Positions 17,600-26,471 of a DNA stretch of 64,000 bases are shown here, piece after piece. This DNA is from Hyphomicrobiales bacterium. GTDB taxonomy: Bacteria > Pseudomonadota > Alphaproteobacteria > Rhizobiales > Xanthobacteraceae. Every line of letters begins with the position of its first letter. Position 1 is the first letter of the stretch. Under the pieces are notes generated by a model, which did not search any database, was not told where the DNA came from, and was given only the letters and a program-made list of their open reading frames with translations. Where the stretch lies: contig JADJPN010000003.1 in NCBI GenBank assembly GCA_016713235.1, forward strand, positions 587,855 to 651,854, read 5' to 3'. Both the position numbers and the translations under genes were made by a program.

Positions 17600-18961
17600 T
17601 TATACGCCTACGATCGCTTCGAAGCGAGTTGCAACTTGTAACAGCTCGGCGTCACGGCCACCGCTCATGGCAAGCATAAGACCAACTGGTGGGCTGTCAG
17701 GCGCCGTTATCGGAATGGATATCGCGCAGCCGTTCATCAGATTGATAATCGATGGATTGCGTAGCACGAGGAGGTTAAGGCGCGTGTAGTCGTCGTCGCC
17801 GGCCAGCGCAGCGAGCGCGGGTGGCAGAATGGGTACTGTGGGCAGAACGATGACATCAAATGCACGGATGCGATTTGCCGCTGCTTCGATAAAACGCTGC
17901 CGCCGTTCCAGGGTGCGTATATAATGCGCGGCGGATTGTTCCCCGCCACGCAGAATCCGGGACTTTACCCGCGGATCGTATTGATCGCCTTTGCGCTCCA
18001 GTAACGGCTGGTGCCACGCAAGGCTTTCCGCCGCCGACAATCCGCCATGCTCGCCCAGGGCGGACAACTGGTCGAATTCCGGCATTTCGAAATCGTGCAA
18101 TTCGACGCCGGCGTTCGATAGTTTACGGAGCGCGGACTGATACGCCTCGTCAACTTCAGGCTCCATGCCCGCTTCGACGACAGAGCGAAGGACGCCGGCT
18201 CGAACGCGATGCGCGCCGTTCTTTATAGCGTCGACGCGGGGCTGATCCGCGATGATACCGTCGATGATTGCGCAACAGGATACCGTGCGGGCAATTGGCC
18301 CGATGGAATCGAGGCTGCTCGAGAGCGGTATCGCGCCTTTACGGGTCACGCGGTTCATCGTCGGCTTGAAACCGGTCAGATAATTGAACGCCGCCGGGAT
18401 ACGACACGAGCCGCCGGTGTCTGTCCCGAGGCTCGCATGCGCCATGCGATCGGCAACAGCAATGGCCGCTCCGGAAGATGAACCACCAGGCACATGTCCG
18501 GTTTCGCGCTTCCAAATACTTTTCGGTGTGCCGTAATGGGGATTGAGGCCGAGGCCGGAGTAGGCGAACTCCGTCATGTTGGTGCGGCCTATAAGTATGA
18601 AGCCGGCAGACCGGAGCCTTGCAACCGCGGGGGCATCGCTCTCGGCTGCCGGTGCGTCGTTCAGGGCGACAGAGCCGGCGCGCGTCTGCGAACCCCTGAC
18701 GTCGAAAAGATCTTTGATTGAGATCGGAATACCCGCGAAAGGCGAGGCAGCGTATCCGGCCGCACGCAAAGCGTCGTGTGCATCTGCGGCTTTACGTGCG
18801 CCCTCGGCATCGAGCGCAATATACACGTGTTGCCCTTCGCTGCCCGAGCTTATTTGGGCGAGGCAATCTTCCACGAGCTGACGGCTGGTAGTCTTTCCGT
18901 TCGCCAGATCGCGGGCGAACGAAAGCAGCGACAATTCATGTCGTTCCTTGAGTGATGACAT
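17600..18961 (-). CDS. Amidase (amidase signature family)
   Basis: Amidase-signature hydrolase that cleaves a carboxamide to acid and ammonia through a Ser-cisSer-Lys triad. Numbered from the earlier start at 18976: Lys88 in IPISIKDLF, cis-Ser near 166 in GGSSSG and nucleophile Ser190 in TDTGGSCRIPA are all present, so it should be active. Two starts are possible; ATG at 18961 (MSSLKERHELS) gives 453 residues and the 18976 ATG five more. It may hydrolyse an amide such as a ring-opened heterocycle product. A MarR gene lies 117 bases upstream on the same strand. Confidence 0.88.
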   Translation of the reverse strand: MSSLKERHELSLLSFARDLANGKTTSRQLVEDCLAQISSGSEGQHVYIALDAEGARKAADAHDALRAAGYAASPFAGIPISIKDLFDVRGSQTRAGSVALNDAPAAESDAPAVARLRSAGFILIGRTNMTEFAYSGLGLNPHYGTPKSIWKRETGHVPGGSSSGAAIAVADRMAHASLGTDTGGSCRIPAAFNYLTGFKPTMNRVTRKGAIPLSSSLDSIGPIARTVSCCAIIDGIIADQPRVDAIKNGAHRVRAGVLRSVVEAGMEPEVDEAYQSALRKLSNAGVELHDFEMPEFDQLSALGEHGGLSAAESLAWHQPLLERKGDQYDPRVKSRILRGGEQSAAHYIRTLERRQRFIEAAANRIRAFDVIVLPTVPILPPALAALAGDDDYTRLNLLVLRNPSIINLMNGCAISIPITAPDSPPVGLMLAMSGGRDAELLQVATRFEAIVGV

Positions 18962-19078
18962 CTGCGAATAACCCATGTCGCGCTAGTGAAAGCGGAGCTC
19001 GGAAAATAGTTCTACGTCGAAATATATGGGTCGGCGCCCGAAAGGAACAGCGAAAAGTTGCGGCTAAGGGGTTTGCCT

Positions 19079-19777
19079 TTAATCCCCGGGAGGCAGGAGC
19101 GGGCCGTTTCCGAGGTTTTCGTAAAGACGCTCGCTCAACTCGACCAGCATTTTCCTCAATTCTTTTCCGGCTTTTTGGTTAGGGCCAAAGGCCAGCTTCT
19201 GAATTTCGAGAAGTTCGGGGAGAATATGGTCGACCAATTCCTTCCCGCGTTTCGTGAGTGCAATCCGCAACGAACGCCGGTCGGTAGGATCGGGTAGCCG
19301 TGAAATAAGGTCGAGCGATTGCAGGCGATCCAGTCGATTGGTCAGGCCAGCACCGCTGAGAAGCAGCGACGCGGATAGTTCCTTTGGGGTGAGTTCGTAA
19401 GGCTTGCCCGAGCGCCGCAATGCGGCGAGCACATCAAACATACCGCGTGTGAGACCGTACTTTGCCATCATTTGGTCGATGGGTATCGACGTCAGATGAT
19501 ATGCTTGGGTTAGCGCTGCGATCAGCGCCATTGGCTCAAAATTCAGGCTCGGATGCTGCTGTTTCCACTGCGACAGGATCGTTTCGACCAGGGCATGATC
19601 GGCGTTCTTTTTCTTTCCGGCGGGCAGCCGGCCGTTCTTGGCCAGGCGCGGAAAAGGAAAAGGGTTCGCCGCTTTGAGCGTCGCTAGCTTTTTCGGCAAG
19701 ACAGTTACCCGTTTAATAAATAGTGCAACATGGGGGGAAGGACTCGAAGCTAAACAGTCGCAACCGGATGAACGCAT
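19079..19777 (-). CDS. MarR family transcriptional regulator
   Basis: Winged-helix regulator. The DNA-binding region is clear: YGLTRGMFDVLAALRRSG, TPKELSASLLLSGAGLTNRL as recognition helix, and the wing with DPTDRRSLRIALT. The family is usually 150-180 residues; the 232-residue frame has a basic, Pro-rich 58-residue leader without similarity, so the true start is probably further in, but no ATG stands at the right place. It precedes the amidase gene on the same strand and may control it in response to a phenolic or heterocyclic ligand. Confidence 0.78.
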   Translation of the reverse strand: MRSSGCDCLASSPSPHVALFIKRVTVLPKKLATLKAANPFPFPRLAKNGRLPAGKKKNADHALVETILSQWKQQHPSLNFEPMALIAALTQAYHLTSIPIDQMMAKYGLTRGMFDVLAALRRSGKPYELTPKELSASLLLSGAGLTNRLDRLQSLDLISRLPDPTDRRSLRIALTKRGKELVDHILPELLEIQKLAFGPNQKAGKELRKMLVELSERLYENLGNGPLLPPGD

Positions 19778-19844
19778 CGGCCCGGCGCATGCTTTCTCTG
19801 ACTTAGCTTCAGACTTGTTCCTTTCAATTATGCGCTTAAACCGT

Positions 19845-20201
19845 TCAAAAGGCTACGAATGTTCCCCCTAGAACAGCACCGCGCTGGGCGGAAGAGAGGT
19901 TCGGTGTCTTGTTCAAGCGTTTCGGTGCCTCGGGATCCAGTATTTCGAAGGGGTAGTCGCTTCCAAACACGATCCTGTCAGCGCCCACCGAATCAACAAG
20001 AAAAGCGAGCGCTTGGTCGTGGTGTGTGCGCGTGTCGGAGACGAAGCTACTCACACGAGAAGAAGGTGCCGACTTCAAATGCTTGCCGCAAGCTGGATGT
20101 GCGGCAAATCCCCGGTCCATTTGGCCAATGTGATAGGGCAGGAAGCAGCCGCTACGCGAGTGGTAAATCTTAAGCCCCGGGAAATTCCTGCATGATTCCG
20201 C
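19845..20201 (-). pseudogene. C-terminal remnant of an ACMSD-like amidohydrolase
   Basis: About 118 residues match the last third of amidohydrolase family 2 (ACMSD, gamma-resorcylate decarboxylase and relatives): FPGLKIYHSRSGCFLPYHIG, a DTRTHH segment, then GADRIVFGSDYPFE with the metal-binding Asp. The N-terminal two thirds, including the HxH metal site, are absent, and the sequence upstream belongs to the MFS gene region. It cannot be functional. Such enzymes decarboxylate or hydrolyse ring-derived acids, so this is a lost step of a similar pathway. Confidence 0.72.
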
Positions 20202-20265
20202 CATTTGCGTTTGGCGAAGAAAGGCCGCATAGGTCTGGTCTCTCGCGCTCTTTCGTTCCCCGGTC

Positions 20266-21480
20266 ATGACTGGCAGCACACGCATTTTTTTCGGGTGGTA
20301 CATTGTTGCTGCGGTCTTCTTGATCACGACAATCACGTCGGGCCTTGGATTCTATAATCTTTCAATTCTTCTGAATGCTTTCGTCGAAGAGCGAAGCTTT
20401 CCAGTCTCGCTTACGAGTGCGGCAACAGCGACGTTCTTCGTCTCGGCCGGCGTGGCAGGTGTTCTCGTCGGCAGATTGATTGATCGCTTCGATCCTCGCT
20501 GGCCGCTGATCTGCGCGGCGGTCCTCGGCGCCGCGTGCCTGTACGCTGTCGGATATCTGCGCGAAGCGTGGCAACTATTCTTGTTTCATATTGTGTTCGG
20601 TTTTGCTTATGGCGCGGTCAACCTCGTGCCGATGACGACGCTTCTCACACGGTGGTTCAATGTAAAGCGCGCCATCGCGCTCTCGCTGGCATCGACCGGG
20701 TTTTCGATAGGCGGTATTCTGATTTCGCCGTTCGTCGCACTTTCGATCGAGCGCGGCGGATTAGGTGCTGCGGGCCCGTGGATGGCCGCACTGTTCTGCA
20801 TAGGGATCGTTTCGGTCGTATTGATTGCGGTTCGTGCAAGCCCAGAGACGATGGGGCTTAGTCCGGATGGCGGAGTAAGGGCCGGCGATACAGAAATGTC
20901 GCCTGTCGTTTCTTTGGTGACGTATGCCGAAGCAAAGCGCAGTGCTTACTTTATTTCGCTTTCGATCTCATATTTATTCATTCTCGGTGCGCAGGTTGGC
21001 GCGATTGCGCATTTATACCGGCTCGCGAATGTAAGAAATGGAGTAGAGACGGCGGCGCTTGCGCTGGCAGGTCTTGCTTCGGCGAGCTTGATCGGCCGGT
21101 TGGCGGGCGGCTGGATCGTTTTGAAGATGGAGGTTCGCACGTTCTCATTGCTGTTGATGGCGATCCAGGGCATTGCACTTTTTGTGCTGGCTTTCGCCGA
21201 TCAGCGAATTGCAATCCTCGCAGCGGTCGTGTTGTTCGGTGTTACGATAGGCAACTCCCTGATCATGCAGCCGCTACTTCTCGCGGAAAAATACGGCACA
21301 CTCGAATACGGTCGTATCTATTCGATGAGCCAGCTGATCGGAACGATCGGAGTGGCGGGCGGTCCTTTGATGATCGGTCTCATTTATGACTGGGCCGGTA
21401 GCTATGTTCTGCCGTTCGTGGCCATGGCACTCGCAAGCTTTGCCGGATTTTTCGTTTTATGGTTTGGCGTCCGGCGCTAG
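20266..21480 (+). CDS. MFS transporter, OFA/NarK-like
   Basis: Inner-membrane secondary transporter of 404 residues with twelve predicted membrane segments and the loop 2-3 motif GVLVGRLIDRFDPRWPL. It begins at ATG 20266. Proteins of this type carry monocarboxylates, such as formate/oxalate-like antiporters and aromatic acid carriers. It stands before the M17 peptidase gene in the same direction, about 70 bases apart, and may be part of that unit. The substrate is unknown. Confidence 0.85.
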   Translation: MTGSTRIFFGWYIVAAVFLITTITSGLGFYNLSILLNAFVEERSFPVSLTSAATATFFVSAGVAGVLVGRLIDRFDPRWPLICAAVLGAACLYAVGYLREAWQLFLFHIVFGFAYGAVNLVPMTTLLTRWFNVKRAIALSLASTGFSIGGILISPFVALSIERGGLGAAGPWMAALFCIGIVSVVLIAVRASPETMGLSPDGGVRAGDTEMSPVVSLVTYAEAKRSAYFISLSISYLFILGAQVGAIAHLYRLANVRNGVETAALALAGLASASLIGRLAGGWIVLKMEVRTFSLLLMAIQGIALFVLAFADQRIAILAAVVLFGVTIGNSLIMQPLLLAEKYGTLEYGRIYSMSQLIGTIGVAGGPLMIGLIYDWAGSYVLPFVAMALASFAGFFVLWFGVRR

Positions 21481-21550
21481 AATATCCGTGAGTCCTGCTT
21501 TCTCGTGAAATGGCAGCGTGGTAGAGCGGCCATAATAAGGAGTCGATCCC

Positions 21551-22936
21551 TTGCCGCAATCTCCTCGTTCCGCCGTTGTCGTCGCAGCCGCTTCCACAAA
21601 GCCAATCTGGTGCGTGGATTACGAAAACTGGAAAGCTGTTCGGGAAGAGCTGGGCGCGAACGCGGTTGCTTACTTAGATGCATCGGGCTTCAAACCGGAC
21701 GCGGGGAATTACGTTCTCGTGCCGGACAACAAGGGCGGCGTTGCCGGTTGTCTGCTGGGACTCGGTAAAAACGGAAATAGTGCAGATCCGATGCTTGCCG
21801 GGAAGCTTGCAACCGTTCTGCCCGAAGGCGACTGGAAATTCGCACGTGCGCCGCACGACGTGCGGTTGGCCGCCATCGCATTTGCGTTAAGCACGTACAG
21901 GTTTGCGCGTTATCGCGCAGGCAAGGGCAAGCAGCTGCGTCTTGTCGCGCCATCGAATGTAGATGCGAAGGAAGTAACGCGGATTGCCGAGGGCATGGCG
22001 CTGGCGCGTGATCTTGTGAATACGCCTTCAAACGACCTCGGCCCAGTCGAACTCGAGGCTGCGATCAGGACGCTGGCAAAGAAGCATGGTGCGAAGGCCG
22101 CGAGCATTGTCGGCAAGGATTTGCTCAAGAAGAATTTTCCGCTGGTTTATGCGGTCGGGCAAGGAAGCGAGCGCGCGCCGCGGCTGGTTGAGTTTAGCTG
22201 GGGCAAGGCAACGCACCCGAAGGTCACGCTGGTCGGCAAAGGCGTCTGCTTCGATACTGGCGGACTGGATATAAAGCCGTCGTCATCGATGCTGCTGATG
22301 AAAAAAGACATGGGTGGCGCGGCGGCGGCGCTCGCGCTCGCGCACATGATCATGGACGCGAAGCTGAAAGTCCGGCTTCGCGTCATCATTCCGGCAGTCG
22401 AGAATTCAATATCGGGAATCGCATTCCGGCCGGGCGATATTTACAAAAGCCGCAACGGCATCACGGTCGAGATCGGGAACACCGACGCGGAAGGCCGTCT
22501 TGTGCTTGCCGATGCTCTCTCGCTCGCGGACGAAGAGAAGCCAGAACTTCTGGTCGACTTCGCGACATTGACGGGTGCTGCGCGTGTTGCGCTGGGTCCT
22601 GAAATTCCGCCAGCGTTCACGAACGATGACGCGCTTTGGAGTTCGCTTGAGAAACATGCTTCGGCGCAGGCCGATCCGCTTTGGCGGATGCCGCTCTGGA
22701 AGCCTTACATGGCCATGCTCGATTCACGCATTGCGGACACCAACAACGTCGGCAGCGGTCATGCCGGTGCGATTGTCGCTGCGTTGTTCCTGTCGAAGTT
22801 TGTGGAACGGGCGAAGAGCTGGCTTCATCTCGATATTTTCGGATGGAACCCGAAAGAGCGGCCGGGCCGTCCTGAGGGCGGCGAGGCGCATTCGGTGCGT
22901 GCGCTTTATGCGCTGCTGAGCGAACGTTACGGCTGA
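21551..22936 (+). CDS. Leucyl aminopeptidase family protein (peptidase M17)
   Basis: Cytoplasmic dinuclear metallo-aminopeptidase, 461 residues from a TTG at 21551. The diagnostic M17 motif NTDAEGRL is at 310-317, and the metal and catalytic region VGKGVCFDTGGLDIKPSS with SMLLMKKDMGG is intact. This is the shorter PepB-like form with a variable N-terminus. In a catabolic island it may cleave a peptide or amide-like intermediate; a general peptidase role is equally possible. A hairpin follows the gene. Confidence 0.88.
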   Translation: MPQSPRSAVVVAAASTKPIWCVDYENWKAVREELGANAVAYLDASGFKPDAGNYVLVPDNKGGVAGCLLGLGKNGNSADPMLAGKLATVLPEGDWKFARAPHDVRLAAIAFALSTYRFARYRAGKGKQLRLVAPSNVDAKEVTRIAEGMALARDLVNTPSNDLGPVELEAAIRTLAKKHGAKAASIVGKDLLKKNFPLVYAVGQGSERAPRLVEFSWGKATHPKVTLVGKGVCFDTGGLDIKPSSSMLLMKKDMGGAAAALALAHMIMDAKLKVRLRVIIPAVENSISGIAFRPGDIYKSRNGITVEIGNTDAEGRLVLADALSLADEEKPELLVDFATLTGAARVALGPEIPPAFTNDDALWSSLEKHASAQADPLWRMPLWKPYMAMLDSRIADTNNVGSGHAGAIVAALFLSKFVERAKSWLHLDIFGWNPKERPGRPEGGEAHSVRALYALLSERYG

Positions 22937-22961
22937 AATCCAGAGTAAAAACAACGGTGTA

Positions 22962-22987
22962 GCCGCGAGAGCAAAGACTCTCGCGGC
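22962..22987 (+). terminator. Hairpin terminator after the M17 gene
   Basis: GCCGCGAGAG, a six-base loop and CTCTCGCGGC form a perfect 10-base-pair stem 25 bases after the stop. The following sequence (GGCATAATTG) has little T, so it may be of moderate strength. Confidence 0.65.
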
Positions 22988-23071
22988 GGCATAATTGTGC
23001 GCACCGTATCGTAATCGGCATCTCAAAATCGCGTCAATGACAGGCCCGGGGAATTGACTCGTCCCGGCTGC

Positions 23072-23123
23072 CTCAATAATTATGTCTCACCAATTGAGAT
23101 GCTAGTCGCAAATAATGAGACAC
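23072..23123. promoter_or_regulatory. Repeated TGAGAC-type motifs, candidate IclR operator
   Basis: TGAGACATAATTATTGAG (read on the minus strand), AATTGAGAT and AATAATGAGACAC lie within 52 bases directly before the start at 23125. Very similar words, AATAATTGAGAC and AATTAGTTGAGACAC, occur before the binding-protein gene at 32779. The two promoters could therefore share a regulator, possibly the IclR protein at 35226. Confidence 0.4.
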
Positions 23124-23124
23124 T

Positions 23125-24096
23125 ATGGCCGATAACGAACTCCGGTCCGCCAAGGACTTAGATGACTTTATCCGCGGCCTTACCTTGCTGGGAACAGGCG
23201 GGGGCGGCAGGCCGGAAGCCGGGCACGATGCATTGTCGTCTCACGTTTGTTGCTCGCCCTCCGGGAGTTGGAGTGCCAATCGAACAAGAAGATTGCCGGT
23301 GTCTTCCCGATCGAAATCGGCGCTGGCAATTCGACCACGCCTTTTGCAGCGGCGCTGGCTGCCGGCATCGACATGATCGATTGCGATTGTGCTGGCGGCC
23401 GGGCAATTCCCGAAATGAGCCAGAGCACAGTCGCGCTGGCTGGCATTCCTTTCGCTCCGGCAGTTTTCGCCGATCCCTGGGGAAGTCTGCTCACGGTTTC
23501 GAACTGCAACAGTGCGAAGCAGTTGGAGCGCCTGGGAAAAGCGATCAGCTCGGTCACGAAATTCGCCGATATGCGTGCGCAATGCGCGCGCGGCATTCAT
23601 TGTCGATGGCCGTACCTTGAAGAAGGTGGCGAGCGGGGGTGGGCTGACCCGTGCCTTGCGGATCGGCCGGGCGCTTGCTTCCGCAAGATCAGCGAACGAA
23701 GACGCTGCGAGCGCTGCAGCGCGCGAACTGAACGGGGCCGTCGTCTATACCGGGAAGCTCATCGCGAAAGACTGGGATAGCCGCGACGGATATATGTATG
23801 GCGAACTCCGTATTGCCGCCGCGGGCAAGCCGGAAGCACGCATATTCCTGAAGAACGAAAATCACATCGTCTGGATCGCAGATGAACCGCGATACACCGC
23901 GCCGGATCTGATTTGCGTCGTCAACGCCGAAACAGGCGAACCCTATACCAACACGAATCTGCAAATCGGAACGAACGTCGCAGTCATCGTCGCGCCTGCG
24001 CTTGATGTTCATCGCACGCCGCAGTGCATCGAAGCGCTCGGTCCGCGTCATTACGGTTTTGATATCGACTATCTTCCAATGGGGACTGTGCAATGA
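23125..24096 (+). pseudogene. DUF917 family protein (S-methyl thiohydantoin desulfurase-like), decayed
   Basis: Three frames together give most of a DUF917 protein (Pfam name S-Me-THD). The start LLGTGGGGRPEAGHDAL is in frame from 23125; the middle LRELECQSNKKIAGVFPIEI through IDMIDCDCAGGRAIPEMS is in a second frame from about 23250; the end from FIVDGRTLKKVASGGGL to YLPMGTVQ is in a third. About 50 codons seem to be missing near 23215-23250, and a (GC)n repeat at 23584-23592 has lost two bases. The family usually has about 360 residues; here only about 320 codons remain. The stop overlaps the LLM start by ATGA, so it was the operon's first gene. Confidence 0.7.
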
Positions 24097-25127
24097 CGCT
24101 CGGAATGCTGATGGCTGGACACGCGGACCCGTTTGTTCACGCGGACTCGGCCGCTCTAGCGGAAGAGCTTGGCTTTACCGACGTCTGGATGGCCGACGAG
24201 CGCTTCTATCGGGAAGTCTATTCGCTGCTCACTGTCATCGCGATGAAGACCAAGCGGATCAATATCGGCCCTTGCGTCACCGATCCTTTTTCGCGTCATC
24301 CGGCGCTGACTGCGATGGCGATCTATACGCTGGACGACATCTCGCGTGGCCGCGCTATCCTAGGACTTGGTGCCGGCGTTTCCGGATTCGCGGAAATGGG
24401 CACGACGCGTCCTAAACCAGTGCGCGCAATCCGGGAATCGATCGAACTTATCCGGGCCATGTCGGGCGGTGAGGATATCTCCTACGACGGCGAGGTTGTG
24501 AAGTTCGATACAGGCAAGCTTGGTTTCAAGCCATCGCGGCAGAAGCTGCCGGTCTGGATCGCAGGCAATGGTCCGCAGGTGCAGCAACTCGGCGGAAAGC
24601 TCGCCGACGCCGTGATCATGGAAGCTTGTGGAAACGCGCTCGAGGCAAAAGCGTTTGCCGCGCGTATCGCGGAAAGTGCGGCCGGAGCCGGCCGTAGCGC
24701 GAAGGACGTCCATCTCGTCGCTAGGCTCAACGTATCGCTCAGCGATAATGCCGGCGACGCCTATGACGCGTTACGTTTGCGCGCCGCGCGAACGCTCGCT
24801 TCGGGCCGCACGCACTTCGATACGCTTGAATCGCAAGGTCTCGCGGTTCCCGCGCAGGTCCGGGAAAAAGTCGCGCACGTTTCCTACAAAGAAGGTGCGC
24901 CTCCCTATGAGGCAATTCGGGCCGACATTTCAAATGACATGATCAAAGCAATCTCGCTGGTAGGAACGACAGCTGACATCAGGCAGCAACTCATTGGTCT
25001 ATTCGAAGCCGGCATCGGTGGCGTCATTCTTTCGGCGTTGCCGGCGAAGGGGGTCACGATGCAGCAGACACTCGAGCGCTTTGTCACGGAAGCGTGGCAG
25101 CCAGCGCTGAAGCACAAGAAGAACTAA
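24093..25127 (+). CDS. LLM class F420-dependent oxidoreductase (Mer-like)
   Basis: Luciferase-like TIM-barrel enzyme, 344 residues, of the subgroup that uses coenzyme F420. Landmarks are ELGFTDVWMADERFYREVYS (20-45), NIGPCVTDPFSRHP, GRAILGLGAGVSGFAEMG and LPVWIAGNGPQVQQLGGKL. Methylene-tetrahydromethanopterin reductase (Mer) and F420-dependent dehydrogenases share these. Complete F420 biosynthesis 12 kb downstream makes the cofactor credible. It lies directly before a Mo-hydroxylase (five bases to the FAD subunit) and resembles the LLM at 47891, which also accompanies a Mo-hydroxylase. It may reduce an activated ring or imine intermediate; the substrate is not known. Confidence 0.82.
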   Translation: MTLGMLMAGHADPFVHADSAALAEELGFTDVWMADERFYREVYSLLTVIAMKTKRINIGPCVTDPFSRHPALTAMAIYTLDDISRGRAILGLGAGVSGFAEMGTTRPKPVRAIRESIELIRAMSGGEDISYDGEVVKFDTGKLGFKPSRQKLPVWIAGNGPQVQQLGGKLADAVIMEACGNALEAKAFAARIAESAAGAGRSAKDVHLVARLNVSLSDNAGDAYDALRLRAARTLASGRTHFDTLESQGLAVPAQVREKVAHVSYKEGAPPYEAIRADISNDMIKAISLVGTTADIRQQLIGLFEAGIGGVILSALPAKGVTMQQTLERFVTEAWQPALKHKKN

Positions 25128-25131
25128 AGCC

Positions 25132-25995
25132 ATGAAGTTCAATCTGCATTCGGCAAGTTCGCCCGATCATGCTTTCCAGATCGCGGCCGGGCTGAAGGAA
25201 GGCTGGCGCTATATCGCAGGCGGTACTGATCTTGTGATCCAGTTGCGCCGCGGCGTCCGCGAGGCGGCCGACTTGATCGACCTCTCGAGGATTTCTGCAC
25301 TACGAACAATTGAAACGAGCGAGACGAGTTTTCGGATCGGCGCGCTTTGCACGCACAAGGATCTGGAGGGTCACGCGGCGCTGGTGCGGGAATTCCCTGC
25401 GCTGCAAGCGGCCGCGCGAGTGGTCGGCGGACACCAAATTCGCAACGTCGGAACGGTCGGCGGCAATCTTGCGAATGCGTCACCGGCGGCGGATGTCGCG
25501 GTTGCTCTACTTGCGCTTGATGCGAAGGTTCACGTGCGTGGGCCAAGCGGCACTCGCGAAATCGCGATTGACGATCTCTTCGTCAGTTCCGGTAAGACGA
25601 CATTGCAGCCTGCGGAAATGATCGAGCGTATCGAAGTTACCCGGCATGGCGATCGTTCGCGCAGCGTGTTTCTGAAGGTTGGGCGCCGTAAAGCAATGGA
25701 GATTTCCGTTGTCTCGGCAGCGGTAAGCCTGAAGTTCGATGCGGGCGGTGTTTGCGAAAGTGCACGGATTGCGCTCGGCGCGGTTGGTCCGCGGCCGTTG
25801 CGCGCGAAAGCGGCGGAGAAATTACTGCAAGGAGAAGTCGTCGATGCGGCGCTTGTCGCCGATGCCGCCGCGCTGGCACGAGACGAATGCACGCCGCGCT
25901 CCGATCCTCGCGCCTCCGCGGCCTACCGGACGGCCGTTGTCGAGGGATTGGTGAAACGGGCGATCACGCAATGCGCCGCGGCGCTGTCACGGTGA
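25132..25995 (+). CDS. Mo-hydroxylase FAD-binding subunit (CoxM/CutM type)
   Basis: Medium subunit of a xanthine dehydrogenase family enzyme, 287 residues. The FAD pyrophosphate motif AGGTDL is near residue 31 and the second FAD motif TVGGNLANASPAAD near 110; the C-terminal CO-dehydrogenase flavoprotein domain ends near 280. It passes electrons from the Mo site through two [2Fe-2S] clusters to its acceptor. The gene order FAD, FeS, Mo is the same as at 54252-57887. It overlaps the next gene by GTGA. Confidence 0.9.
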   Translation: MKFNLHSASSPDHAFQIAAGLKEGWRYIAGGTDLVIQLRRGVREAADLIDLSRISALRTIETSETSFRIGALCTHKDLEGHAALVREFPALQAAARVVGGHQIRNVGTVGGNLANASPAADVAVALLALDAKVHVRGPSGTREIAIDDLFVSSGKTTLQPAEMIERIEVTRHGDRSRSVFLKVGRRKAMEISVVSAAVSLKFDAGGVCESARIALGAVGPRPLRAKAAEKLLQGEVVDAALVADAAALARDECTPRSDPRASAAYRTAVVEGLVKRAITQCAAALSR

Positions 25996-26471
25996 GCAAG
26001 ATGAAAGAACTGAATTTGAAGGTCAACGGCGAGCAGTGGGAAGTTCAGGCGAAGGACTTCGACACGTTGCTCGACGTGCTGCGCAGGGAACTGGCGCTGA
26101 CCGGAACGAAGTCGAACTGCCTCGAAGGCGAGTGCGGGGTTTGCGCGGTTCTCGTGAACGGCCGCGTCGTTAACTCCTGCATTCTGCTCGCCGCGCAATG
26201 CGAAGGCGCGGAGATTACGACCATCGAAGGTATGGCCGATGGCGAGAAGTTGCACGCGTTGCAGCAGTCGTTTCTCGACCGTGGCGCGGTGCAGTGCGGC
26301 TACTGCATCCCCGGGATGATCATGTCCGCGGCGGGGTTCCTGAAAGAGAATCCTTCGCCGACACCGGACGAAATACGTGAAGGGCTTTGCGGAACCTTAT
26401 GCCGCTGCACCGGCTACACAAAAATCGTTGAAGCTGTTCATGAGGCAGCCCAGAACATGAGCGCGAAATGA
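25992..26471 (+). CDS. Mo-hydroxylase [2Fe-2S] subunit
   Basis: Small subunit with two [2Fe-2S] clusters, 159 residues from GTG 25992, chosen because it overlaps the preceding stop as is usual in these operons. The plant-ferredoxin-type cluster is in NCLEGECGVCAVLVNG with a later Cys in NSCILL; the distal cluster is formed by QCGYCIPG and LCRCTGY. All eight cysteines are present. The open frame upstream to 25752 is a shadow of the FAD gene. Confidence 0.92.
   Translation: MSKMKELNLKVNGEQWEVQAKDFDTLLDVLRRELALTGTKSNCLEGECGVCAVLVNGRVVNSCILLAAQCEGAEITTIEGMADGEKLHALQQSFLDRGAVQCGYCIPGMIMSAAGFLKENPSPTPDEIREGLCGTLCRCTGYTKIVEAVHEAAQNMSAK

Noticed and set aside
21551..22936. NicX-type 2,5-dihydroxypyridine dioxygenase, which is often annotated as leucyl aminopeptidase
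   Set aside because: NicX belongs to the M29-like group; this protein has the M17 motif NTDAEGRL and the M17 metal site.
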